In this document: piece after piece, positions 56,137 to 64,000 of the stretch
How the letters are laid out: the number at the start of each line of letters is the position of its first letter
Numbering within the stretch: position 1 is the stretch's first letter
Source: CAVSQX01 sp963730225
GTDB taxonomy: Bacteria > Planctomycetota > Phycisphaerae > Tepidisphaerales > Tepidisphaeraceae
Direction: 5' to 3'
DNA: 64,000 bases
NCBI GenBank assembly: GCA_963730225.1
Contig: CAVSQX010000001.1
Span: forward strand, 620,001 to 684,000
Position numbers and translations under genes: made by a program
Notes under the pieces: model-generated
Seen by the model: only the letters and a program-made list of their open reading frames with translations
Told to the model about the DNA's origin: nothing
The model's database searches: none

Positions 56137-57276
56137 TCAGCGGATCGGCCGGACGCGCCCGTCGCCGTGCCCGCTGGATTTTCCCCAGATGCCGGGAATC
56201 GGTTTGTGGCACGTCGGACAACTTCCGTTGGGGTTCACTCGATTCTCGGTCACGCGGAAACCGTCTCGGCGAATCACCGTCGTGCGGCAGTGATGGCAGC
56301 GCGTGTTTTCCCATTGGCCCACCTGCCCGGGCAGATTTCCGGGATAGATATACTGCAATCCCGCCTGCTGGCCGAACTCGACGATGCGCATCAGATCCTC
56401 GGCCGTGGTTCGACGAAATCCTTCGGTCATTTTGTAATCCGGATGGAACGCCGTGACGTGCCACGGCATCAGCGGATCAACGCCGGCGAGAAATTCCGCC
56501 ATGCGTTTGAGATCGTCGGGATTGTCGCTGAAGCCGGGGACCACCAGCGTCACAATCTCCACCCAGAAGTTTCGCTCCTTGAGCATGCGGATGGTGTTGA
56601 TGACGTTCTCCATCACGCCGCCGAGCTGGCGGTAGTGGTAATCATCGAAGGTTTTCAGATCGACTTTGTACGCTTCGACGTGCGGCCGAATGAAATCCAG
56701 CACCTGCGGCGTGCCGTTGCCGTTGCTGATGTAGGCACATTTGAGCCCGCGCGATTTCGCTTCCTTGAAAACATCGACGGCCCATTCGCTGGTAATCAAC
56801 GGTTCGTTGTAGCTGGATGCAACCACCGGCGCTCGGTGTTGGATGGCGATGTCGACCAACTGCTTCGGAGTCGTGACGCGCGGCGATTCCACCGCATCCG
56901 AATCGCGCAGCATCTGGCTGGTGACCCAGTTCTGGCAGTATCCGCAATGGTAATCGCATCCGAGCATGCCGAATGTCAGCGCGTCGCTGCCCGGCAGCAC
57001 GTGGAAGAACGGCTTTTTCTCAATCGGATCGCACGCCACCGGCCCGACATAACCGTACGGCACCAGCAGCGTGCCATTGTCGTTGAATCGAACCCGGCAA
57101 ACGCCGTCGCGGCCCGGCTTGACGATGCATCGATGCCCGCAGGCGAAGCACTGGACATCGCCCCCGTCTTTGCGTTCGATCAGCGCCTCGGCCGCCGGGG
57201 CACTGAAGCCGTGCAGCATTTCCTTGAGCGATTTGAGCTTTCGCTTCTTCTCTTCCAGGATTTCCAACGAGGCCAT
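56137..57276 (-). CDS. AmmeMemoRadiSam system radical SAM enzyme
   Basis: The ATG at 57276 follows GGAGG by 4 nt (MASLEILEEKKRKLKSLKEM); a further ATG at 57300 is possible. The 379-residue protein has the radical SAM cluster motif CDYHCGYCQN (Cx3Cx2C), an N-terminal CFACGHRCIVKPGRDGVCRV zinc-like pair and a C-terminal knuckle CHHCRTTVIRRDGF...CPTCHKPIPGIWG. This arrangement is that of the AmmeMemoRadiSam radical SAM protein, which normally travels with an AMMECR1-like and a Memo-like protein, neither seen here. Its substrate is unknown. It is divergent from the 57389 gene. Confidence 0.88.
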   Translation of the reverse strand: MASLEILEEKKRKLKSLKEMLHGFSAPAAEALIERKDGGDVQCFACGHRCIVKPGRDGVCRVRFNDNGTLLVPYGYVGPVACDPIEKKPFFHVLPGSDALTFGMLGCDYHCGYCQNWVTSQMLRDSDAVESPRVTTPKQLVDIAIQHRAPVVASSYNEPLITSEWAVDVFKEAKSRGLKCAYISNGNGTPQVLDFIRPHVEAYKVDLKTFDDYHYRQLGGVMENVINTIRMLKERNFWVEIVTLVVPGFSDNPDDLKRMAEFLAGVDPLMPWHVTAFHPDYKMTEGFRRTTAEDLMRIVEFGQQAGLQYIYPGNLPGQVGQWENTRCHHCRTTVIRRDGFRVTENRVNPNGSCPTCHKPIPGIWGKSSGHGDGRVRPIR

Positions 57277-57388
57277 CGGACCTCCGATTTGGGCGTCCAT
57301 CCATTTTACGCCGATCCAGCTCCGAGAGTAGGCAAATCCGCGAAAGTTATATCGGCTCTCGCAGGGAGGTGAGCTATGATATTCGACG

Positions 57389-58825
57389 ATGGCGCAGCGC
57401 ATTCGATGGGTTTTTGATGATCTGATTTCGCAGGACGGGCATCGGCTTCGCGTTGGATTCTCCGCGTCGCTGCAAAATCTGTCCGAGCCGGCAGAACGAC
57501 AGATGTATCGGGAGACTTTTCGCTGCCAGCAGGCTGACGAATCGGCGGTGATCGCTCATTTTTCTCCCGCATTGCGAGACGCGGCATCGGGACTGTGTGC
57601 CGGGGAGTCGGTGCAGGCGATCCTGTCGGAGGAATTTCGCAAGCGGTTGATCGAGGCGTTGCGAAAAGCCGCCGCGACCGTGGCTTTTTCCAGCGGCCTG
57701 GAATTGTTGGCGCCGTTTTCGGCCGACGTCACCAGCCCCACGTTCGAGCAGGAACAACTTCAGCAGATGCAGCGAACGGCCGCCCAGCGGCAGTCGGCGG
57801 ATCGGCTCGAGCATTTCGAAAAAGCCGCTGAGCTTCTCCAGCATTGGGAGCGGCTGCGGACGTCGACGCCGTCGCTAACGCCGGGACGATTGCTCGACCA
57901 AATCGCCGCCGGCGATCGTGCCACGATCTTGCAGAATCTGCTGATGGCATCGGCGACTCGTGGCGAGCAGCCGGATTTGCTGGCTGTAGCCGGGCCGTTT
58001 CTGGTGCGGATTGATTTGCGGCACGATGCCCCACAGCCGACGCTCACGCCCCTGCCGACCACCGCCGGGCCGCTGCGAAGCGTGCGCGGTGAATTGATCG
58101 GGGCGCAGAGCGGCGTGCTGCATATCGACGAATCAGAAGTCGTTCGGACTTACCGCGATCCGCAGTTGAATTCTGAGCACGGATTCACCGCCGCCGTTTG
58201 CATCGGGGATGAAATCTGGGCGTGCCATCGCGACGGCGGAATCGTCGCCTGGAAAACGGCCGATCTGGACAATCCGATGCGAACCATTCGCCCCGGCGAA
58301 ATCGGCGGAATGCCCCGATGTCTGCTGGCGGCGCGCGAGCATCTGCTCTTGGCCGTCGATCATCGGCTGATGCAGATATCCGAAGGCCGGATGCGAGTCG
58401 TCAGCGAGTCGACCGCGAACATCGTGGCGGTTCTGGATTGCGATGGACGGATCGCCGCCGTGAGCGAAGACGGAACCGTATCGCTTCACGAATGGCCGAC
58501 GCTGGAGCGAACTTCGACGCTTCGGCCGGCCGGGCAAATCTGCGGCGCGTCGCTGCTGCCGTGGCTGGATTCTCATCGCCTGCTGCTGAGCACGGCCGAC
58601 GGGCCGATTTACAGCGTCGGCCTGGACGATCAGTTGGTCATGCAATATCTCGGATTGCAAACCGGCGCTTGCGCGCTGGCCGCCTCGGCGGGAAAACTGG
58701 CCGCCATGGCGGCCGACCGTCAGCGGGTGATTCTCTGGAACACCTGGGACGGCCGGCAACCAGCGGGCGAAATTCATCTGGGCGCGATCGCCCGCCATCG
58801 CATTGCCGACATCGGCTTTGCTTGA
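57389..58825 (+). CDS. Protein with helical N-terminus and beta-propeller-like C-terminus
   Basis: The 478-residue protein has no signal peptide. Residues 1-180 are mostly helical (SLQNLSEPAERQMYRETFRC, SSGLELLAPFSADVTSPTFE, QMQRTAAQRQSADRLEHFEK). Residues 190-470 repeat short beta strands with WD40/PQQ-like rhythm (FTAAVCIGDEIWACHRDGGI, VAVLDCDGRIAAVSEDGTVS, LAAMAADRQRVILWNTWDGR). The opening strands resemble bacterial stomatin-like or SPFH partners, but this is weak. TATGAT lies 8 nt before the ATG. I cannot name a function. Confidence 0.6.
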   Translation: MAQRIRWVFDDLISQDGHRLRVGFSASLQNLSEPAERQMYRETFRCQQADESAVIAHFSPALRDAASGLCAGESVQAILSEEFRKRLIEALRKAAATVAFSSGLELLAPFSADVTSPTFEQEQLQQMQRTAAQRQSADRLEHFEKAAELLQHWERLRTSTPSLTPGRLLDQIAAGDRATILQNLLMASATRGEQPDLLAVAGPFLVRIDLRHDAPQPTLTPLPTTAGPLRSVRGELIGAQSGVLHIDESEVVRTYRDPQLNSEHGFTAAVCIGDEIWACHRDGGIVAWKTADLDNPMRTIRPGEIGGMPRCLLAAREHLLLAVDHRLMQISEGRMRVVSESTANIVAVLDCDGRIAAVSEDGTVSLHEWPTLERTSTLRPAGQICGASLLPWLDSHRLLLSTADGPIYSVGLDDQLVMQYLGLQTGACALAASAGKLAAMAADRQRVILWNTWDGRQPAGEIHLGAIARHRIADIGFA

Positions 58826-58833
58826 AAACCCGC

Positions 58834-60276
58834 TCACGGTTGAGTCGCCGGCTGCGTCGCCGATTTGTTTTCCTGAATCAGGCCCGCGGGCCAGTTGGTG
58901 CTCAGCGGGTGATCGGCGTCCTTCTTCATCGACCAGAGCGCGACGTACGGTTTGCCGGCGGAATCCGGAGCGATGTAGGTCAGCTCATCATCGGAGCGCC
59001 ACTGCGGAACCGTCATCAGCGTACCGTTGTTGTTCGCGTCGGCCTGAACCGGTTTATCCTGAACCGCTTTGACCGAGCCGTCGCGCAGATCGACGATGGT
59101 CACGCGGCCCTTCTGATCGGGAATGGAAGCGAAGTTTCCGTCGGGGCTGATCTCGAAGAACTGGGCGGCGTCGCCGATCTCCTCGACCGATTGCCGCGGA
59201 ATCAGTCGGGTGACGGTGGCGCCCGTGCCCGGCGTCAGGGCGAACAGTTGCGGTTTGCCGGGAAGATCGGCGGTGGTGGCGGGAAGTGTCACTTCGCCGG
59301 CGCTGAAAACAATCCGTCCGTCGTTCAGCCACCGCACACGCAGCAATTCGTCGAAAATCAGCCCCACCAAATCCTGCGGCGCGACCGGCTTGTCGATCAG
59401 TTTTCCGTCGTCGCCGATCACGGTCACCCGGCTGAGCGATCCGAGCCGCTGCTCGTCTCCCTTGGCCGGGGAGGCGGCGCGGATGAAGGCCACATCGGTT
59501 CCCTGCGGCGACCAATCCGCAAACCACGACGCCTGATCGCTCAGCAACACCGGCGTCGCGTTTTCGTTCAATCCGGTTACGTATAAATTGCAGGAGTGAT
59601 CGGATTCGCCTTTGGTGTCGATCGTCGCCGCCAGCCCGTTGGGCGAGACACGCAGATCATGAATGTCATCGAGCGTGGTCCAAATCGGCTTGCCAACCGT
59701 GATGCTAGAACCGCTGAGCGTGGCGATTTCCACACAGTTGACGGTAACGGTGGCGCCCTGGAGTTCGCTCCAGCGCTGCGGCGGAAGTTTTTTCTGGAGA
59801 TCGGCGGTGGCGTGGTCGCAGACATACAAGACCACCGGCCCCGTGAACTGCGACCAGCGCGCGTCCGACCAGTCGATTCTCGAATTGCCGCTTTGCATCC
59901 AGGTTTTGAAATGATCGAAATCGTTGGTTTTCGGGTCCGACCAGTCGTATGCGAGCATCGCCGCAAAAACCCGAGCGCTGCCGTCGGTGATGATTTTGAT
60001 CTGTTCCGGCGTGAGGTACTTCGTCAGATCATCCCATTTTTCGGCGGTAACCTGCTGCGAGACCAGAATCCGATGGGAATCGGGAAACCATGTTGCGATG
60101 TTGACGTTGGGAACCACGGCGGGAATCAGATTTCCACTGGCGTCGCTGATGTGCAGGCCGTCATCACCGATCGCCGTCATCCATTTGCCGTCGGGCGACC
60201 AGGAATAGCGCGTCGGCACGCAGCCGGCGATCAGAAGTCCGATACAGAGTGCGATCAGTAGTTTGGTGTGTTTCAT
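58834..60276 (-). CDS. PD40/TolB-like beta-propeller lipoprotein
   Basis: The ATG at 60276 encodes MKHTKLLIALCIGLLIAGC with lipobox LIAGC; 480 residues. The sequence shows TolB-like PD40 blades (RYSWSPDGKWMTAIGDDGLH, WFADWSPQGTDVAFIRAASP, FEISPDGNFASIPDQKGRVT). It is the third gene of a sigma/anti-sigma/lipoprotein operon: its ATG overlaps the anti-sigma stop by 4 bp (60273-60276). It may be a sensor or envelope effector controlled by the sigma factor (inference). Confidence 0.75.
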   Translation of the reverse strand: MKHTKLLIALCIGLLIAGCVPTRYSWSPDGKWMTAIGDDGLHISDASGNLIPAVVPNVNIATWFPDSHRILVSQQVTAEKWDDLTKYLTPEQIKIITDGSARVFAAMLAYDWSDPKTNDFDHFKTWMQSGNSRIDWSDARWSQFTGPVVLYVCDHATADLQKKLPPQRWSELQGATVTVNCVEIATLSGSSITVGKPIWTTLDDIHDLRVSPNGLAATIDTKGESDHSCNLYVTGLNENATPVLLSDQASWFADWSPQGTDVAFIRAASPAKGDEQRLGSLSRVTVIGDDGKLIDKPVAPQDLVGLIFDELLRVRWLNDGRIVFSAGEVTLPATTADLPGKPQLFALTPGTGATVTRLIPRQSVEEIGDAAQFFEISPDGNFASIPDQKGRVTIVDLRDGSVKAVQDKPVQADANNNGTLMTVPQWRSDDELTYIAPDSAGKPYVALWSMKKDADHPLSTNWPAGLIQENKSATQPATQP

Positions 60277-60767
60277 CGCAAACCTCCGATTTGGGGTTGA
60301 GCAATGGGAGAAGTCCACTGAAGGTTGGACGGCAGTTGGCGCGGCTGATCAGCCGCAAGCGCCAGCAGCCGGCGCGACGACCAAAAACTTTCCACGCCTG
60401 CGGCAATCGGCGGCGACGTCGGCCGCGCCATCGTCACCTCGACGGGCTGACGCGACGCCGATTCGCGCGGCGTCAGTTGTCCGATTCCGATGCCAACCGC
60501 CAGCATCGCCGCCGCCGCCAAAGACAATCGACCGGCATGCCAGATTTGCCTGCGCCGCAGAACGCCAATCGGAAACGGCGGCGCGGTTTCTTCCTGGCTT
60601 GGGCCCAGCGCTTGCTGCGCGATCGCGGCCATCTGGTTCCATTGATCCAAATGCCGCAGGCCATCGGGCTGCGAGGCGACAAATGCGCTCAGCAGTTGGT
60701 TCACGTCGTCGGGCAGCGCGCCCAGCGACTGGTCGATCATGAGCCGTTCAAGAGTTTGGTCGTTCAT
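60273..60767 (-). CDS. Putative transmembrane anti-sigma factor
   Basis: The 164-residue protein has a helical N-terminus (TLERLMIDQSLGALPDDVNQ LLSAFVASQP) like the sigma-binding region of anti-sigma factors, without a zinc motif. One membrane helix lies at about 83-100 (LSLAAAAMLAVGIGIGQL), and a short extracytoplasmic part follows. It overlaps the ECF sigma gene by 20 bp and the lipoprotein start by 4 bp, so all three are translationally coupled. Position is the main evidence for the anti-sigma role. Confidence 0.6.
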   Translation of the reverse strand: MNDQTLERLMIDQSLGALPDDVNQLLSAFVASQPDGLRHLDQWNQMAAIAQQALGPSQEETAPPFPIGVLRRRQIWHAGRLSLAAAAMLAVGIGIGQLTPRESASRQPVEVTMARPTSPPIAAGVESFWSSRRLLALAADQPRQLPSNLQWTSPIAQPQIGGLR

Positions 60768-61239
60768 GGTTTTCGCTTCCTTTGCCGGGCGCTTCCATCG
60801 CTTGGCGCAACCGGCACATGGCGTTGTGCAACCGCGAGCGCACGGTGCCGACCGGGATGTCCAGCACGGCGGCGATCTCTTCGTAACGGAGCGATTCGCG
60901 CAAACGCAGTTCCAGCGGCTCGCGCATCGTGTCGGGCAGCTTGGCGATCGCTTCGCGCATCTGCTGCAATTGATCGGAGGATGTCGGCGGCGCCGCGATT
61001 TCCGGCAACGGCTGGGAAGGACGATGACGGCGCAGCGCCGTCAGTCCGACGTGGCGTGCGACTCCGAAGAGCCACGCTCGCGGCATTTTTGCTTGCGCTG
61101 CGCGATCGCCGGCCCGCAACACCTGGAGGAACGTTTCCTGGAGCATGTCCTCGGGCGAATCGCAACGGCCGAAGCTCCGCCGCAGATAACCGAGCAGATC
61201 GGAGCTGTACGAATGGTAGAGATTCTCGATTTCCCGCAT
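60748..61239 (-). CDS. RNA polymerase sigma factor, ECF subfamily
   Basis: The ATG at 61239 (MREIENLYHSYSSDLLGYLR) gives 163 residues; the TTG upstream is not needed. Region 2 (YSSDLLGYLRRSFGRCDSPE DMLQETFLQVLRA) and region 4 (LPDTMREPLELRLRESLRYE EIAAVLDIPVGTVRSRLHNA) are complete, the latter with a helix-turn-helix. It recruits RNA polymerase to its own regulon. A perfect palindrome lies 43 bp upstream. Its target genes cannot be read from this window. Confidence 0.88.
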   Translation of the reverse strand: MREIENLYHSYSSDLLGYLRRSFGRCDSPEDMLQETFLQVLRAGDRAAQAKMPRAWLFGVARHVGLTALRRHRPSQPLPEIAAPPTSSDQLQQMREAIAKLPDTMREPLELRLRESLRYEEIAAVLDIPVGTVRSRLHNAMCRLRQAMEAPGKGSENHERPNS

Positions 61240-61281
61240 GTTCAATCGCTACCGCCATTCAATCAACACGTCGCTGTTGCG

Positions 61282-61298
61282 GAATGAAAAGTTCATTC
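61282..61298. promoter_or_regulatory. Perfect 7-bp palindrome upstream of the ECF sigma gene
   Basis: GAATGAA, an AAG spacer and TTCATTC are exact inverted complements, 43 bp upstream of the sigma ATG in the divergent region. This is the size and placement expected for an operator, but no regulator is known. Confidence 0.4.
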
Positions 61299-61442
61299 TA
61301 CGTTTCGCTTTGGCAAATGCGCCGATGGGAAGCATTGGTGCAACCGCAGCTTGGTGCGAAAGTTACGAGAATTATCCCCGATTTAGTTGGCAGCGTGGGA
61401 AAGTTTGCCATACTGGGGTGATATTTGTTTGGGATTTTTAGG

Positions 61443-63261
61443 ATGCGTGGCAGCGGACGAACGTGCGGCGGACGGGCACTTGTCGAACGGCTGGAATCGC
61501 GCTGGCTGATGTCGCGGGCCCAGCCGATCGATTTTCCTGTATTGGCCGAGGCTGTCGGCAGCAGTTCACCTACCGGTTACACGCCAACGCAGATCCGAGA
61601 CGCGTACGGCCTGGCCGGGCTGACGTTCAATTCGACTTCCGCCAACGGCGCGGGCCAGACGATCGCCATCATCTCCGCCTACGACAATCCGGAACTGGTT
61701 TCTTCCAGCAACTCGGCTTTCGATCAAAGCGATCTTCACGAGTTCGACGTCGAGTTTGGTTTGCCCGATCCTCCCTCATTCACGAAAGTCAACGAAACCG
61801 GCGGCACGGCCTATCCGCCGTCCGATTCCAGTTGGGCCATGGAAACCGATCTGGATGTGGAGTGGTCGCACGCCATGGCACCGCAGGCCAACATCGTTTT
61901 GGTGGAGGCGGCCAGCGCATCGTTCTCCGATCTGCTGGGCAAGGCGGTGGTGTATGCGGACAAACTGCCCGGCGTTTCGGTCATCTCCATGAGCTTTGGC
62001 GAATCGGAATCATCGGGCGAAACGGCGTACGATTCTGATTTCACGACCCCCACGGGGCACATCGGCATCACCTTTGTCGCCTCGACCGGCGACGACGGAG
62101 TTCCGGGAACCTATCCGGCGATGTCGCCCAACGTCGTCGCGGCCGGCGGCACGTCATTGACGCTCAGCGGCGACACTTACGTCAGCGAAAAAGCCTGGAG
62201 CGACGGCGGCGGCGGGATCAGCGAATACGAATCCAAGCCGTCGTATCAATCCGCCATCACGCTCAGCTCGACGCGGCGGATGATTCCCGATGTCTCCTTC
62301 GACGCCGACCCGAACACCGGCGTGGCGATTTACGATTCGCTGGGCTCGGCCAGTGCCGCCGTGGTACAAAGTCGGCGGCACCAGCGTGGCGGCGCCGGCG
62401 TGGGCGGGAATGTTTGCGGTTGTCGACCAGGGCCGAACACTGGCGTCGCTGGGCACGCTCAACGGAAGATCGCAAACGCTTCCCGCGCTCTACGCGCTGA
62501 GCAGCTCGAATTTCCACGATATCACCAGCGGAAGCGATGGCGACTCCGCCGGCGCCGGCTACGATCTGGCCACGGGCCGCGGAAGTCCGATCGCCAATTT
62601 GCTCGTGCCCGATCTGGCCGGCGGCGACAAGGCCTCGGGAACCGTTTTCAACGACGCCAACGCCAACGGCATCTTCAACACCGGCGAAACCGGCATTTCC
62701 AGCGTCACCGTTTATGTCGATCTGAACAACAACGGCAAGCTCGACGCGGGCGAGCCGTTCACGACGACGAATTCGTCGGGGAATTATACGCTCACGGATT
62801 TGCCGTCGGGCGCGATCATCATTCGCCAGATCGTTCCATCGGGATTCCGGCAAACCGAACCGACGAACAATTACGGCCAGCACGTCACCAGTAGCTCGAC
62901 GCCGATCACCGGCGCTAATTTCGGCGACGCGAGTCTCGGTGATGCCGTCATCAGCGGCGAGGTTTTCAACGACGCCAACGGCAACGGCGTTCTCGACAGC
63001 GGCGAAACCGGGCTTTCCGGCTGGACGGTTTATGTCGATCTGACCAACAGCAAGGTGTTCGAGACCGGCGATCCCTCGACGACGACCAATTCCTCCGGCG
63101 ATTTCACGTTCGATCTGCCGGCGGGCACGTACATTATTCGCGTGATCGCTCCAACGGGATGGAATCAAACTTATCCCGTCGATCATTACGGGCAGCATCT
63201 GACCGTCGCCGCGGGGCAAACCGTGACGAACGTGCGCTTTGGTGAAGAGAATACTGGTTGA
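61443..63261 (+). CDS. Sedolisin-type (S53) surface protease with SdrD-B repeats (apparent frameshift)
   Basis: The start is ATG 61443 (or TTG 61425), and the opening GGRALVERLESRWLMS is the planctomycete LEPR-type surface motif. The catalytic region has ETDLDVEWSHAMAPQANIVL (acidic residues) and, after a one-base shift near 62358, VGGTSVAAPAWAG with the catalytic Ser. Between them, VAAGGTSLTLSGDTYVSEKAWSDGGGG is typical of sedolisins. The rest holds two SdrD-B-like repeats (SGTVFNDANANGIFNTGETG and SGEVFNDANGNGVLDSGETG). Reconstructed length is about 605 residues. It is likely a secreted or surface-bound acid-type protease. Confidence 0.8.
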
Positions 63262-63790
63262 CGCCGGACTTTTTTTTCGCTGTTCGGTTCTGTGGGAACA
63301 AAAGGTAACACTTTTGATCAAAAGCGCTACCCAAGTTTTCCTATGGGAGAAGTGGGATTTGAGCGTGGTGCTTGGCTGCGGCGCGTTAGGTGAGTTCGCG
63401 ACCGAGTGGACGCCCCTGTTCAGATGCCGATCGTCGCGGCTTGGCGGGCTGCGTCCACGGGGTTAGAGGGCACCTTGCCTCAAGTTAGTGATGGCCCCCT
63501 TTTCCGTGTTTCAAGGCTACGGCGAATTTGAACATTATGTCGCTAATGAAGCCTGACGCTCCGCGAGGGCTGGTTGGATTTTTCATCTTCATCTGGTTGC
63601 TCTGGGTACTGTCTTTGGCGACGGCGTTTTGGTTACGGCATCTGGCCAATGTAACGGACGGCTCGCTTGCGGGGCTGAGCTTGTTCGATCACGTGGACTT
63701 CCCTTTACCTCCCTCCCCTTATCTCCCTCTGCTGACCCTCGCAGGGTGGAACAAAATAATCTACAAAGCACTTTTCCCGAATGCAACGAT
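63262..63790. other. Intergenic region with a weak small open frame
   Basis: The stretch follows the sedolisin gene, starting near a run of eight T's after GCCGGAC (63273-63281). A small reading 63528-63806 (MNIMSLMKPDAPRGLVGFFI, with one membrane-like segment FFIFIWLLWVLSLATAFWL) is possible but overlaps the end of the next gene and has no strong ribosome-binding site. I see no other gene. Confidence 0.3.
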
Positions 63791-64000
63791 TTATTGTGCC
63801 CGCTGATTTCGCCGGGTTCTGCGCGTAAGGAGCAGCCCAATCCCCATCGCGGCCGCCAAGCTGGCAGGCTCTGGCACCGATGAATTTGCGGCGGTAATCA
63901 ACGCAGTGTCTCCGGCTATCATTTTCTGCGCCTGCGCCATCAGCGGCGCGCCCTGCGTATTGAAGGCATTATCGATCAGGGTGTAATCATCGCCGTTGAC
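63791..64000 (-). CDS. PEP-CTERM/dockerin-like secreted protein, C-terminal part (runs off the window)
   Basis: Read on the minus strand from the window edge, the last 69 codons give VNGDDYTLIDNAFNTQG, a spacer, then SSVPEPASLAAAMGIGLLLT with a basic end (RRTRRNQRAQ) and TAA at 63791-63793. This is the same dockerin-like repeat plus VPEP sorting tail as the protein at 1272-3939. The rest of the gene lies beyond 64000. It should be exported and cell-surface sorted like its relative. Confidence 0.8.
   Translation of the reverse strand, partial: VNGDDYTLIDNAFNTQGAPLMAQAQKMIAGDTALITAANSSVPEPASLAAAMGIGLLLTRRTRRNQRAQ

Noticed and set aside
56051..56464. N-terminal extension of the cytochrome-like gene to 56464
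   Set aside because: The added residues overlap the convergent end of the radical SAM gene and precede a clear signal peptide starting at 56050.
3862..62360. Programmed ribosomal frameshifting as an explanation of the broken frames
   Set aside because: The shifts go in both directions, in unrelated genes, without a shared slippery sequence or downstream structure.

Overview
The window is chromosomal DNA from a planctomycete, most likely class Phycisphaerae (Tepidisphaerales-like). This is inferred from several signatures together: secreted proteins with a dockerin-like repeat (GDANLDGVVNGDDYTLID) and a VPEPASLAAI...RRRRN sorting tail at both ends of the window; a prepilin-like FTLVELLVVIGIIALL protein; surface proteins opening with an LEPR-type motif (RLESRWLMS, VEPRVLMS); a zinc-ribbon membrane protein ending in CGYDLRATPDRCPECG; and a REP-associated transposase. 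Coding density is high. There is one tRNA (Phe), and no rRNA, CRISPR array or prophage was seen.

Layout. 0-11.4 kb: pseudopilin, PEP-CTERM/dockerin surface protein, a large secreted protein, a GT39-like membrane glycosyltransferase, an MBL-fold hydrolase, an EEP nuclease/phosphatase, a GspE N-domain protein and an MmcB-like nuclease. 11.5-13.1 kb: an RND/NodT outer-membrane lipoprotein. 13.4-18.8 kb: a polysaccharide export and synthesis operon (Wzm, Wzt and three glycosyltransferases). 18.8-22.3 kb: a MacA/MacB-type efflux operon on the minus strand. 22.4-25.2 kb: apt, a Nudix hydrolase, then an AT-rich patch with an AAA ATPase and receiver-domain debris. 25.2-29.3 kb: a CvpA-like protein, a membrane-anchored GspE-like protein that has lost its ATPase residues, and a small membrane protein. 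29.4-32.2 kb: an active HtrA lipoprotein followed by a catalytically dead HtrA partner. 32.2-33.9 kb: a small protein, a fatty-acid desaturase and tRNA-Phe. 34-40.6 kb: a lipoprotein translationally coupled to a giant AsmA/DUF748-like protein. 41-45.3 kb: a coiled-coil secreted protein, a GH2 beta-galactosidase and PabB. 45.3-50.6 kb: an accessory, repeat-rich region with an intact RAYT, a truncated RAYT, two broken genes and several short-repeat families. 50.6-57.3 kb: a VWA protein, PanB, DegP, a small membrane protein, a cytochrome-like lipid-side protein and an AmmeMemoRadiSam radical SAM enzyme. 57.4-64 kb: beta-propeller proteins, an ECF sigma/anti-sigma/lipoprotein operon, a sedolisin-family surface protease and the end of a second PEP-CTERM protein.

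About sixteen apparent single-base frameshifts break otherwise well-conserved proteins. They are mixed +1/-1 and sit mostly in GC-alternating runs, which fits an incompletely polished long-read assembly better than mass gene decay. Such genes are listed as single features spanning the shift.

The most unusual signals are in the repeats. Two short dispersed families carry a periodic variable base that is nearly uniform within a copy but differs between copies. One copy is inserted inside the signal peptide of the GH2 enzyme. The RAYT family with its GGGACAGGTGCGA termini has left a scar that truncates two unrelated genes.
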